Shown here in pieces: positions 47,250 to 59,900 of a DNA stretch of 64,000 nucleotides (within the stretch, counting starts at the first letter, position 1; each line of letters opens with the position of its first letter). Position numbers and translations under genes: made by a program. The DNA comes from Acanthaster planci (lineage: Eukaryota; Echinodermata; Asteroidea; Valvatida; Acanthasteridae): NCBI RefSeq assembly GCF_001949145.1, contig NW_019091536.1, positions 746,060 through 810,059 of the forward strand, given 5' to 3'. The notes beneath the pieces were generated by a model. That model was given only the letters and a program-made list of their open reading frames with translations, was not told the DNA's origin and did no database searches.

Positions 47250-50200
47250 GTAAGCCAACGTGCAGTGAATTTGGACGTTTGTAGTGGACTACTTTGCGAT
47301 GTCCTTTGTTTATCACGCTTACAACATCGTGTAGCTGTGGCACAGCGTAGCCATTTTCTATTCACAGAGTAGACCTGGGCCTGCTGTATTTTTGTGTGCG
47401 CAACGCACACGGCGTGCTTCGTGCACTAAACGAATGGGCCATTGTCTACCCATACTCTCTGCGCACATTCCTATCCTGTGATAAATTGCCATGACACATT
47501 AACATGAATAACAATCCACGTTGCTCGTGTAATACTCAAGTTTGCCTACCATTTCATCACCACGTTTGGCTTCAATATTTATTATTAGTTACTCTAGTCC
47601 TTTGATGTGAAATAGCTTGCTCGGCCACAGTTGGAATTTCTTTGTTGTGCCATGGTCCATTCCTTACTCTGCTGCGCGTTGTGCCGAGTTGTGCCGATAG
47701 CGATCGCGGGATCGCTATCGGACATGTCAAACTAGGCCTGTCTTTGTTTTGTTGCTTATTGAAGGCTGCAAATTTAGCTGATTGATTTTAAATGTGTCCC
47801 GTAAATATTTCTAGATTTTGAGACTGAATGGTCATTGTACTGGCCCCAGTGCTAATGTGCAAATTTTCAAAAACCTTTTGACAAACAAAAACTGGCATCT
47901 GTATTTTCAAGGAGGCAGTTGGGTAATATGTTCAGTGATATGTTGGCTTTAATTTGTGTCCATCTCCCCACACGAGCCACAAACCTAATCAGTTGGTGTG
48001 ATGTGTCCTCCGGCTGCTTTGCTGACTATTGTACAGATACAGGAATGGTTGACCTATCTGGGTAAAAATTGCTTTTGTGTGACCGTTTTAATTTGGAAGG
48101 GGCAAGAATTCCAAGTATGGACATCACAGACTTTCTCTTGCAGGCCAGACCCGGTGCCATAGGTTCGTGTGCAGGGCGTCGAGTGATGTCCATGTATGGA
48201 ACTCTTTCCCGGGAGGGTATGAAACATGAAATTTTCAGTTCAGAACAATATTTATCTGTTCCCGACTCGGAAAAAGAAATAAAAGTGAAGGAAACCTCCA
48301 GGAATAACAGGATCCTTCAAAACTTCTTTCAGGATAAAGGTTGTCGAAATCAAAGCCTCTGTTGATGTGGGTTGAAACTTATTTACTGCAGACGGTTGCT
48401 GGGTTCTTACTGGCAGTTCCTTTGGGACAGATTTTTACAGTTGAAAATGGAGTGAATTAATTTGCCACTTTAAAAGGCCACATATGAAGCAACGTTGGCT
48501 TGAAATACAGTAATAGAATTTGAGAAATTGGGCGTTGATGGTTTGGTTTGTGGAAAATGCAGCGACCTGGTGTGGGAAATCTAAAGATGCAGTGGTCAAT
48601 TTTATCTTTGTTCATGTAAATGTGTCACCGGGGTCAACCCCCTTTTTTCTGAACTGCACCAAGAGCTGTATAAAAGCATAGTTGAAGAACAGCATGCATG
48701 GAAAATAATGCATTTCGAACTCGTGACACTAATAAAACATGTTCCAAGTGGTGTGTTCAATAAGGCCTTTACACACGAGATAAATCTCGGGGTTGACGCA
48801 GGGTTGAAGCTTGGTTGAAAATGGGTGGCGATTCACACTTGAAAACTTGCGTCAACCCCGAGATCAACTTCAACCCAGGTTGAATTCAACCCTGCTCCGG
48901 AGCAGGGTTGAGATTTTCAACCCGGGTTGAAAATTGTTAGTGCCCATTTTCGGGTTGAACTCGCCCTGATAGCCTAATTCACACGAAACAAGTGTGAAAC
49001 GATGCTTGGTTGAATGCAGGGTTGAAAATCTAATTTTCAACCCAGGGCAGCCATGGGCTCGCCCAGGGTTGAGTTCAACCTGGGTGGAGAGGCTGCAGTG
49101 TGAAAAGGCCTCTAGTGTGGCCCAGTCCCTGTCTTGTAAGGTCATATCTGAGGCGCACATCACAACTCGGAGATCCTCCTTGTATTTGGTGAAGTCCCTT
49201 TAATCAAGGACAAAATCAGTCCCTTGAAAGCCAGAATGTCCCTCTATATGGGGAGAGTTTTTTTTTCCAGTGAGCATTGGTGAGCATTGCCCTGGGGATC
49301 CTTCTAAAGTAACGTGGCACAGAGTTCATAAAGCAACTTGAACAACTTTAATGTGAATGGAAAACATGGGAGAAAAATAAAAAAAGTAGCATGTGGATAT
49401 TTTTGACCAAAGCCCACTTGGGAAAAAATGTCCCCTGTTTTAGAGAAACATTCTCTCTTTCAGGGGAACTGGTTTTGCCACCAAATAAAGGAACTTTTCT
49501 GAATGCAGGGACAGTCCTTGAGTTGTGATGTGCATCTCAAGTGTTTTTTTTTTTTAAAAGGATTAAAGCACTGCTCGTTTTGTCTCTTTTGTGGCTGATG
49601 TGCTGAGCATGCTGTCCGCGTTTTCCAATGAGGCATTTGTGACATTGCAACCCATTCTGTACCCTTCAGCTTTGATATGGTGGATGTTTGCTCTGAGCTC
49701 ATCTTGTACCACCTGATCAGTTCACTGAGAATGTGGAACTGTCATTTGTGTCATTGCATTAGCGTAGAACAGAAATATTTTTCTTTCTATTGTTTAAAAG
49801 TTGGCTCCACTGAGGTTTGATCTGAGGTGCTTGTGCTTTTCTCATTTGAAGATCCACTTTTGGAAGTTAATTGTATTCTTCCCCTTCAAGGTTGCAAAAT
49901 CAAGGCATTGAGAGCAAAGACAAACACCTACATCAAGACGCCAGTCCGGGGAGAGGAACCAGTTTTTGTCGTCACTGGTAGGAAGGAAGATGTTGCCGCT
50001 GCCAAGCGAGAGATCCTATCAGCCGCTGACCATTTCAGCCAGATCAGAGCACGGCGAAACAACCAAGTGCATGGGTCTGTTGCAAATGGCACATCAGGGG
50101 GAGTGAATGGATCGCTCACCGTCCCCAATCTCCCAGGACAAACCACCATTCACGTCAAAGTGCCGTACCGTGTTGTGGGCCTTGTGGTGGGACCGAAGGG

Positions 50201-51218
50201 CTCCACTGTCAAGAGAATTCAGCAGGCTACAAACACCTACATCATTACTCCGAGCCGTGACAATCAGCCTGTCTTCGTTGTCACTGGGACGCCGGAGAAC
50301 GTGGAGCGAGCCAGAGAAGAGATAGAAGCCCACATTGCTCTGCGCACTGGCGGCCTGATTGATTCTTCGGCAGAGGAGAATGATTTTGCTTCCAATGGCA
50401 CAGACACAGGGCTGTTCAGCAGCCGCAGTGACATGTCTGTGTTCAAGCCCCCACCTTCCACATCTGCTTCGATCAGCGCCCTCACCAACATCTTCAACCC
50501 AATGGTAGGTGGCAAGAATGACGTCTCTCGTGCCGGTGGCCCGGGCAGTGAGGGCAACTACTTCTTCCCCAGCACCAATGGAACCAGCAACGGCTCTGCA
50601 AAGCTGAATGAATTTAATCCCTTGCCGTCATTCCCGACCAATGGTTTTCTGTTCACCGATTGCCCATCCCCTGATCTTGGGATCGACTCGCCAGGGTTTG
50701 ATCCCCCAGGGCTTCAGTCAGCCGGCACCCAGTCACTTTGGCAGGATCTGACCCGCTGTAGTTCCTCCCTGCTTGGCCTGAACCCTGTGACCACTCAGCA
50801 CCAGGCCCCACGCCGCAGCAGCAGCGTAAGCACCTCTGTTCCCACATCTAGCGCGGATGCCAATGCCAATGAGCATCCACCTGCCAGGCGCATTCGCAGT
50901 GACCCCTTAGAGGGGGGCCTGTCAGCATTGCCCTCGTTTGTGCCGCTGTCCAGCGCCAACACATTTGCGTCAAGCAATTCTGCCGGCAGCCACGGCAGTT
51001 CTTGCAGCAGCCCCACTGATTCCTTGGGTTCCTCCTCTGCGGCTAAAAAGAGCAAAGAGTGCGTGATATGCTTCACCAACGAGGTAGTCGCGGCACTGGT
51101 GCCCTGTGGTCACAATATGTTCTGTATGGACTGTGCAAATCGCCTTGTGGAAACCACAGATGGCGAGTGTCCCGTTTGCCAAACAGTGGTCACCCAGGCA
51201 ATTCGCATTTACACCTAA
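46994..51218 (+). CDS. MEX3: MEX3 RNA-binding E3-ligase-type protein (two KH domains plus RING)
   Basis: MEX3 proteins bind 3' UTR elements through two KH domains and control mRNA stability and translation; the RING finger adds ubiquitin-ligase activity in vertebrate members. Coding exons 46994-47249 and 49891-51218 join in phase 1 to give 527 residues. KH1 spans about 69-136 with loop GRQG (83-86), and KH2 about 171-238 with GPKG (186-189). The RING is a complete C3HC4: C476, C479, C491, H493, C497, C500, C512, C515. RIRSDP at 419-424 matches the 14-3-3-binding serine motif of vertebrate MEX3. The N-terminus MPSTLY resembles vertebrate MPSSLF, and an in-frame TAG at 46979-46981 supports this start. 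The region between KH2 and RING is Ser/Asn/Pro-rich and low in complexity. Confidence 0.97.
47694..47721. repeat. Perfect 12-bp stem, 4-base loop hairpin
   Basis: ccgatagcgatc, loop gcgg, gatcgctatcgg. The arms are exactly complementary and CpG-rich in an otherwise AT-rich intron, 445 bases downstream of the MEX3 donor. Confidence 0.85.
48763..49111. mobile_element. MITE-like element built of inverted GGTTGA sub-repeats
   Basis: The ends aggcctttacacac and gtgtgaaaaggcct are imperfect inverted repeats. Inside are a 15-bp exact pair (ctcggggttgacgca and its complement), a 24-bp palindrome at 48887-48910 centred on ctccggag, and an 11-bp-arm hairpin at 49019-49043 (gggttgaaaat/attttcaaccc). 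There are many further ggttgaa/ttcaacc copies. No coding capacity; superfamily not assigned. Confidence 0.7.
49891..51218 (+). CDS. MEX3: MEX3 coding exon 2
   Basis: Acceptor ttccccttcaag, entering in phase 1. Encodes the rest of KH1 from the last glycine of the GRQG loop, then KH2, the low-complexity linker and the RING, ending RIYT and TAA. The open frame extending upstream to 49827 is intronic. Confidence 0.96.
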
Positions 51219-53765
51219 AGCATTGTACTATGTATCCGCATTATGGTAGTACTCGCCAGACTTGTTGCATTTCTTAATATAGATGTTGATGAAATTAAAT
51301 GTTATTGGACTATCGATATAAAAAAGTTCATCGTTGCATATTGTATAGCAAAACAGATTATGGCATAACAAAATTTTATTCTTCAACTTTAAAGAAAGAG
51401 GTCTATTTCATACAAAGAATATCTACGGAATAAAGTTCTTATTTAATTTACAAGGGAAATCATCTGGGTTTTAACAGAGCTTTATGTAGCATGTATTTAA
51501 TGCAAGAATAATTAATGAAAATACAGAGTATTTACTATTAACTGTATAGTTTTCATTTATTTCTTATGTGATTATCTCAAATGAATGTAACCCGTAACAC
51601 TTTCAGTTGGGACAATTTGAAAATGAAATATATCAGATTTTTGTCTATACATTATATTTTACCCAGCCAGATGAACTGTTGGCCCACACCTAGACTTATT
51701 TTATTGTATACAAAAACCTAGGACCCTGTATCATATTGGTGCCCGGCTGAATGTCTCAAGTGAACTTTTTTTTTGGTCGTGTGTATGCACATCAAAAAAA
51801 TATTTGTATAAATAGTTCAGAGAAGTGTCTTGTGATTTCGTTGCATGTGTAGTGAAAGTTATTTTTTAATATATTCCAACAGTTCTGTGTACCTGTATAT
51901 GTAGGTGTGTTACTTGACCAAATATTCCATGTTCTAACGAAGTTAACTATCGTTAAGAAATGCAAAAGATTTTTTTATTTTTCCTGTTGGCCCTTTATCC
52001 TCATTCGGCCATGAACGTTACTAATGTTGTTATATTTGCTGAGACTTTGAAGAAATTATAATATTGTAAGAGTTTATTTTTTTGGTCATGAAAGAAAAAA
52101 AATTGACGTTTAATTAAGATGTTGAAATTTTCAGATTGTGTGCTGGTTTTTGTACTTTGGTAGTAATTCAACTGAATCGAAAAGCAATGTTCATATACAA
52201 CTATTGCAGGTTGATTCCTAAAAAAAATAAAAAAAGAGAAGCACATTATTTTTGTAGCCCATTTATATTCATAGCGATCATTTTCACTGCATTTTATGTT
52301 GATAAGAACTCTATATTTTAGCATACCTCTGTCTGTGTGCAACTAAGACCACTCTAGATGTTGTTGTGTAAATGCAAAGCATTTGTTACTGCTGTTTGAA
52401 AAGCCAGTTGGTGGTCAACAACTGCTTTTGTAATGCTCTGGATTTTCTGCAATTTTTATTTTTTTAACTGGCTGCCAAAGTGAAACGAGTCGTAAGAGGA
52501 ACTCAGAATGACCTGCAAGATTATTCCGAATTCAGGGATGGCCAGATCGCTGTTACCGAAATCCTTGGTGTGATGCGCTTATTGAATGTGAACTGTTCCT
52601 TTTTTTTCCCATCATATTTTTTTTTTTGATTCAAGTGCTGCAAGTGTGTTGGAAATGGAGCCGTGAGAGAGCGAGTTAAAACTCATTTCTGGCTTTTTTT
52701 TATTATGAAATGACAAGTAGAAATGCTTAATATATTTTGTTGGTGTAACCTGCGCCAATTGTAGTTGGAATGAGTACCATAACGCTCTTCAAATACAGTG
52801 TATTTCTTTGTTTTAATGGATGGATTAAAAATGTATGCTTTACAGCAGTACTCAAGTGTTGGCTCTTATCAGAAAATATGCCATGGTTCGTGTATTTAAA
52901 TGCTTCAGTGTTGAGATTCCACAGTTTAACCATTCAGTGTTTTATGGCTTTCTTACTAACCGAAGAATTGTTTAACCACAAAAATAAACTTGTTGTTTGA
53001 GGTATATTTGTATTTTTAAAAGGAAGATGTATTAATGGTGCACATCCTTATCTCTAAATTGTACCTTCAGCGTTTCAAAAATTGTATTTTTGTCGCATGC
53101 AGACATGAGAGTTAAAAATGAAAAATTTCTAGTTTTTTCTGGCAGCTGTCCAGCTCTTCATGAAATAATAAAGATTACTTTGCACTATGCAAGAATTCCA
53201 AACCCACGCCTTTCTGGCAAGAGAGTAAAAATTATATATATTTACGATAAGACAAGACAGTACCATGACGCGTTAGATTAGTTACAATTTTTCTACCAAA
53301 CAAAGACGCTTAGACGTAAACAGTTCAGAAGGTATGCCGTGAACAATCCAAAATAAACTTGAGACGAAAACAAAACCCCCCACAAGACCTACTTCCCTGT
53401 TTGTGATAATGTTTAAATCTAGCTTTCTCAGTATTCATTGTTCAGGTGTTTTTTAAAAACCAGTACTGACTGACTCCCAATCTTGTCTATTTCATCTGTA
53501 AGCATCAGGGCCTCAACTGGTAAAAAAAGAAAGTAATGTTAGGTCAATAAACAAATTATGAAATATTTTATTAACTTACGACAAAAGAGAAATGTGCACA
53601 CTTCCAGTATGTCTTTGCACATTTCATTATAATTTTTTGTATTTTTGGTATTAATTGAATTTTTGAAAGTTTTTAAAGAAAGTGTTTTTTCAATTGCCTA
53701 AATTATTATATTCCAAAAATAAAGGTTATGTTAATGGAGCAATAAAGCAAGGTATTTGAGTTGCT
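51219..53765 (+). other. MEX3: Probable long AT-rich MEX3 3' UTR
   Basis: This stretch is strongly A/T-rich and lacks credible ORFs. It contains several AATAAA hexamers (51429, 52983, 53167, 53352, 53718, 53741). The last two are close together and followed by a T-rich stretch, making them the likeliest distal 3' end. Vertebrate MEX3 genes also have long 3' UTRs. The exact end is inferred. Confidence 0.5.
53718..53746 (+). terminator. MEX3: Candidate distal MEX3 polyadenylation signals
   Basis: Two AATAAA hexamers (53718-53723 and 53741-53746) are followed within about 30 bases by gcagttttttctattttct, a plausible U-rich downstream element. Confidence 0.4.
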
Positions 53766-56700
53766 GGTAGTGCAGTTTTTTCTATTTTCTATTTAAATTG
53801 GTTTCGGAAGTAGCTTATTCTGACAGTATGGTGTAAAAAGCCAACTTTGACAACTAACTAGTTTACATGTACAGTGTAGTTCAGAGATTACTTGGGCTTG
53901 CTAAGCAACAAGAAAATTAACATCAGTGTGTTAGGTAAGGTTACATGTTCTGTGTTGTGAGCTAACTTTTTTTTCCCCTTCGGTTGGTAGGAACCGCTGT
54001 CTAGATAAGTCAGGCTCCATTGTTTCTGATCAACCTATCTATAAGTGGAATATGTCAAATCTGTAATTTGCCAAGCTTTTGACATGGGCAAAGCGGCCCT
54101 TGCTCAGTTATTTTGATTGCAAGTAGTTAATGCCATCTAGCATTCACTGCCTGTGTGTGAAACAGCCAAAAAACCCTGCAGTCCATTGGACCTAGGAGAA
54201 CACGGTAGGATGTTTGCCCCATATGAATTAGCCCTACCTGTACATGGCTTACTGCCGGGGTGGGTTTTGCATGCTAGATGGCATCTGTAGTGTTTTTTAA
54301 CTATTAATAAATTGAAATCAGTATTCTTATAATGTATGCAATTTTATTCAGAAACCATTTATATTCATGTACATGTATTTTTGTTTCTGTACAATTTAAA
54401 TGATTAAATGTTACTTATTTCTTATTTAACTGTTAATTGAAGGCATGCTTCATCGGATTGTGTTCTTTTGTTTTGTTCATTCTATTCGTGAGTCCAACAT
54501 TTACTGCTTATGGAAAGTTGGAAGCCAGCAACTCCTAAAATAGAGATCGCTGAGTTAATAATTACAGGGTTTTGTCACAGTCACATTCTTAAAATTGCAA
54601 TTTTGTTGGAATCAACAGCTGTGCTTGCAGATACAGATCACACTCTTTGAATGTAACGACCTTGACAATAAATGGACACGTGCACACCTTGATGTCAACA
54701 CATTTGTAATCTGAATGGCTTGTTATCAATTTTGATTTTTTCCTGCTGACCTGCCAGTCGGTGGCAAAAGTAGATGTTAAAATGTGAGGTGATAAACAAG
54801 ATTGAAACATTGCGTCTTTATTTTTTATGGTTATCAAGCTCGATGTCTTTCCCTTGCCATGCAGGAGTCCCTGTACAGTATTGCTTTGGCATTTGTGAAC
54901 ACGTCTCTGTGAAACTGCAGATATTCATCAGGCTCGTGATCAAGCACAGTATTTTTGCTTGGCCTTGTTGCTGGAGCTTGTGCGCTGTCACAACCTCCTG
55001 TCTAGGGGTGTTTTTGGAAATACATTATACTACTCTACTACATGTATTTCTTTTTTTGCTGAAGTTGTGTTTGAAATGCAAATTTTGCAGACATTCTTCC
55101 CTTATCCCTGTATTGCAAGACAGACACCCCTCAAACAAGTCAAATGAAGAATTGAAAAGTGGGCACTTCAAATAAACAGCATTGAACATCGTGACATCCA
55201 TGAAACTGATCGTTTATTTAATGACCACAAAGGGATAATAGGGTAACTTCTAAAGGTCATCTAAGGTCTGTAACTTAAATTCATGATGTTGGCTGCACAG
55301 TTACACAGGCATCACGTTACATAAAGATGCTGTAATAGTGGGCACCCTCATTCTAATTGAAATTGGGTTGAAGATGTCAGACTTGGGTTACTCGCTTAGC
55401 ATCACTTTTAGACTTCATCCACTGCACAAAAGTAACTGAATTTCAAGTGGAATTCAGTAACCGAGTTTGCATGCAAGGCATTTTGCATGGTAGCTTCTTT
55501 CTTCCATCTACGTTAGTAGTGACTCCACATATTTGCTTCATATGGGTCATGCTACAAGAGTACATGATGAACCAGGAGATAATTTCAGTGGACTTTTGAC
55601 CAAGTGGCGACCAGCCAGTGATTAAGTGGTTTGACACAATAACCCCGGACTTCTTATCATGCCGTAAATTTTCAGCTTCACGATTTTGTATCTACGTGTA
55701 ATTATTTGCTTCCAGCAGAACATAAAATAAAGCTAAATAGAATCTTTAAAAAACAACAAAATTAGAGTCAAACGATTTCGAACTTTGGTCTTTGCTTGAG
55801 GCTTTTTGCCTCATTAAAGAAGTTTCATTGATAAAAGCGCATGTATTGACTATTGACACGTTCGCCACATTTCTTGATATCATAGACTTGTTACATCATG
55901 GTGCATATTTAAATGATGCATTTGTTTCATGTCATGAAAGTCCTGAATAGTGGCAATGGAACAGATAAGTCGGAGGACAGCAAGAACTAGTGACCATTCA
56001 TATGACCCAGTGAAGGTGCATATTTGTCATTAAATCCCAAATCCCCCCCCCAAGAGAAAGCGACACATGAAAGTAACAACTCATCCTAAGCTGCAATGTC
56101 TGACGGTCTTGGACAAGGAAGACGGTACAGGTGTACATGTAATGCATAGTTGACGACAAATTATCCAAATTTAGTACAGTTACACTCACAAGCTGTTATT
56201 CAATGCACTTCCTCTTTCCATAAATAGTGTTCTTGGTTTCATTCCAAATCATCCAGTAGCACTGCACTGAAAATGAAAATGTGGGGTGAACTTCGGAACA
56301 GGTACTACTTACTGTAGGTGAGAATAAACTTCCTGATATTGAAGGATTTACTGTTGTTACAATTCCTCATTCCTGTCAACGCGTGTACCTTAATTAACCT
56401 GGAGGAGCTTGGATGGAAACATTTGATCTCAGTTATGTTACCAACTGTAATGTATCTGATGTGGGTTAGCCAGGCCGGTGGCACCCCTGTTGATTCCGCA
56501 TTAAGGAATGGATGTCCAAATCATTCACTCCAAATGCGTCTTGTGTGTGTTAATGGTAGACAAGGGCTGAAATTTGGGGCTGAAATGTGCCAAAGCAGAA
56601 TCTTTGCTTCTTTATCCTACCCCCCCCTCATGTAACCATGACCACACCTGTCTCAAAATCAGGCAATAACCAGCTTGACCCTTCCCCCACAAACGTCAAA

Positions 56701-56906
56701 TGATTATAATGTTCATCACCAACAGCTCTGAAGAATTTTGAGGTGAGGAAAAATTTTCATGAGTGGAATTGTTCAAACCACAATGGGGTCAAAATGCCTT
56801 ACTGGTTTCTTGTGAAAAATGTTTTAACAACGTGTTTCTTATTTGTACTTTATCATGCAATTTAACAAGATTGTCTTATATAAATTTGGCACTTGTCCTC
56901 CTCAAT

Positions 56907-56976
56907 AAGTACACATGCACCTGTTGAAGTACACATGCACCTGTTGAAGTACACATGCACCTGTTGAAGTACATAG
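56907..56976 (+). repeat. 20-bp perfect tandem repeat, about 3.3 copies
   Basis: aagtacacatgcacctgttg is repeated three times without change, then breaks down after aagtaca. Confidence 0.95.
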
Positions 56977-59900
56977 TAGTGATTTTCTTAAGCCTATATT
57001 TAAACTTTCATCATAGGCTGCCTTATCCAGAAAAAAAAAATCATACAAGTGCATGTACTTAGTTGGCAACCAAATTTTGTACACACAACTTGGGGTCAGT
57101 GACTAACAACTGGATCCTTTGTAATGATGATTGGCGGCTTGGTGACACAGGAGGTCACCCCCATTGGAACTTGTTTGGGGTGCACCCCCACAATCCAATT
57201 CATGACATGAATGCGGGATAAGTCAGCCACCCCCATTCTGCCTTCCAGGGGTGTTCCAGGAATGGGGGGAAAAAAAAAAGATTACACACAGGGACATTTC
57301 AAATCTGTTACACCCACACACAAGCTTTTTGTATAGTTCATTATTGAGTTCCATGGTTAGGTTTTTCCGGAAATGTTGGAACTACATGTATTTTTTACTA
57401 AACAGTACAACCCTTTTTTAAGCATAAATACTGCAGTTGGATTATTAGTAACTGCTGTAATGAAGGGGAGATATTGAAGTCAATGATATTGTACATTGAA
57501 AACAATCATTCAAGACACAGAATGTTTGGTATTTTGTCTTTGATGAATTGCATGTAACGGGGTAGGTACAAAATTCATAATGTGAATACTGATGGGAATG
57601 GACGTGATTCTGTTACTGATTGAAATTTGACCCCTGCAATTTCTATTTAGTTTCCTGTTGAGTTGGAATATATGTAACTCTATTACATATAGCAGAATAA
57701 GAAAGCATGCACACTGCATCTAAATGATGTTTTTATACTGACAAAATGTGCTGCCATAACATGCGCTGGGATCAGGATTTTATGGCCGGCTACACACTGT
57801 TTTGTAGGATTCAAGGACATAGAATTTTGATGTTTTCCCTTTGTGCCACTCACTTGGACATGTTCCAGTGCTCAATTATGGCAGAGCTATTGTTGCGCAT
57901 GTGGGTTGCCATAAAATGCAGAAAGGCATGGCACCATTTGCAAAGAGGTAATGAGCAGTGTATCTGTTTGTACGATATTGAGGTACCAGTACATGTGCGT
58001 GTAGACATGGAAGAAGGAACACAGAACCACTGTGTCCAGTGTTTCACACTCTACTTTTCCCACAGTTGGGGAGAAAATTGATGGGTGAGAGAAGTGTTAT
58101 TACACTGTCTGAAAGGAGAACGTTTTCAATTCCACTTCAAAACTTAAAGGATATTACTGCTTTCATAACCAGTGGAGTAATGTGTTCAGCCTGCGTCTGG
58201 TACCTGTAACAAAATTTTGGATAAGTGTGGCTGTTATCAACTGACAATGTGCTACATGTAGATGTGTGGTGGGGTTTGTGGCATGGGGATCAATACCTTG
58301 CAGTGAGGGAGGAGTGTGCCAAAATGACTGGATAATGATAATGAGAGCTGGGGTTATTCTGAATTAGGTTTGAAAGGAAGAGCTGTGGCTTGATATCAGT
58401 CAGCCGGCCGATCTTGATGTTGTTACCTTGCAATTCATACATGTCTAACTGGTATGTGCAGTGCATTTTCCAGTGATCAATCTACATTGTAATGATTTTA
58501 TTTTGTTTTATCATTTTGAATGAATAAGTGTTTGTAAAAGGATCAAAACTGTTTGCCTTCTCTGAGATAGTTGGAAAAAATTTGCATTTGAAATGGCTTT
58601 GTCATCTTGTATCACGGCAGCATCCTTAGTCATGTTCAATGGACTTGTATAACCCACGTTCCAAAGGCATGATCTAATGCACCACCCATGGGCCCTGATT
58701 CCAGTGTACAATGTTTTAAGATTTCATTCATATTGCCCCCCCCCTAAAAAAAATGCTGCGACTTGCTACAGAGTTTGCTAGTCCCACAACAAAGATCATT
58801 TATTTATCCTACTCCCAATAAACAAAGAATCAAAGATGACTTGCATATACATGTACATGTACTTCCTTTCCGACATTTGTGAATCAACTTGACCTCAAGG
58901 GAGGCTTAACCTTGCCCACATGATGGAATCAAAGTTGTCCGTTCTGTTCAAATTTCCCAAATAGCAGTTCCCATGGTGAAATACAAGTTTGTGTATTTGA
59001 AGAATACTGTTGAATTCCCAGTAAATGAGCAACCAAACTCATTTATAACTGCAACCAGGAACTTTCCTTTCCTGTTGCCCTAGAGGTCACAGATTTCGTT
59101 ACCCTAGCATTCCTGAATGATACAGTTAAGGAGTGAGTATTTCTAATGTATTTTAACAAGTTGCTCATAACAAGTATTTATTACACTGTTGGTACATGCT
59201 GAACCTTCAAACCTCTGACTGAGCTTTTTGTATTCAGTAGTTGGTTACATAAGAGCTGCCTAGGCATTCAAGTCAGTGGCTTTTAAAAGTCATCACTCAT
59301 TCCTTCAATGCCTACCTTGAACTAAACTCGATCTAGTCTCCAATGCCGTGTGGGTCCAATACCCATGTAAACAATTATTCCTAAAAAGGCTTGAAAAGGA
59401 AAGAAAATCTGTCTCAGACCCAGAAAGTATTTATTTCAGTACCGGCAGCAAATCAGGATTGAAACTTGATTTTAGGAGAAGTGCGGCCATAGCGTAATGG
59501 CAATGGAATTTCTGAAAGCTATGTTTAGGAATACAGCAGCTGCAGTTCATAGACTTGAAGCAAGTCTAGTGCTTAGGCAGTGTGCCATTATTGTGGAAGC
59601 AAGCCTTTGTTGATGACAAACAGGCCACAGGGCTGTGTAGTAAACCAAACCCTGTTGGGCAGATAAAGGAAGACTTGTCATCAATATTTTAAGCAGTTCA
59701 GTAATTGAATGCCACGCTCATGTAACCCCATCATTGTGAAATTTCATCAGCCAAAACATTCTGTGACCTGTGAACATTGCATGGTTGGGATTCATTGGTT
59801 TGATTACAACACAGTGTGATGAAGTCACATTGGTGCACTCGGTTTAAGACCCAGCCTGGAAAAGGTCAAATGTATTAGGATTAAGTGGCCAAACCCACCC

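Larger units (their letters stand above)
47250..49890 (+). other. MEX3: MEX3 intron
   Basis: A 2.6-kb GT-AG intron that interrupts the GXXG loop of KH1. It contains a perfect 12-bp hairpin (47694-47721) and a MITE-like element (48763-49111). An open frame at 48069-48365 contains a good-looking acceptor (ttctcttgcag before 48143) but no recognised protein. Confidence 0.9.

Noticed and set aside
48143-48225. Possible alternative MEX3 exon or LINE remnant after acceptor ttctcttgcag
   Set aside because: In phase it gives a short peptide with no MEX3 similarity, and a resemblance to LINE tails is too weak to support.
51395-52076. MEX-3 recognition-element matches in the MEX3 3' UTR (51395-51405 and 52067-52076)
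   Set aside because: The degenerate consensus is expected several times by chance in 2.5 kb, so two hits are not evidence of autoregulation.
57746-58081. Cys/His-rich 111-codon open frame
   Set aside because: There is no ordered zinc-binding pattern and no gene context; it is consistent with chance.
59481-59560. tRNA-like phrase gcggccatagcgtaatgg
   Set aside because: It resembles a SINE A-box region, but no B-box follows at a suitable distance.
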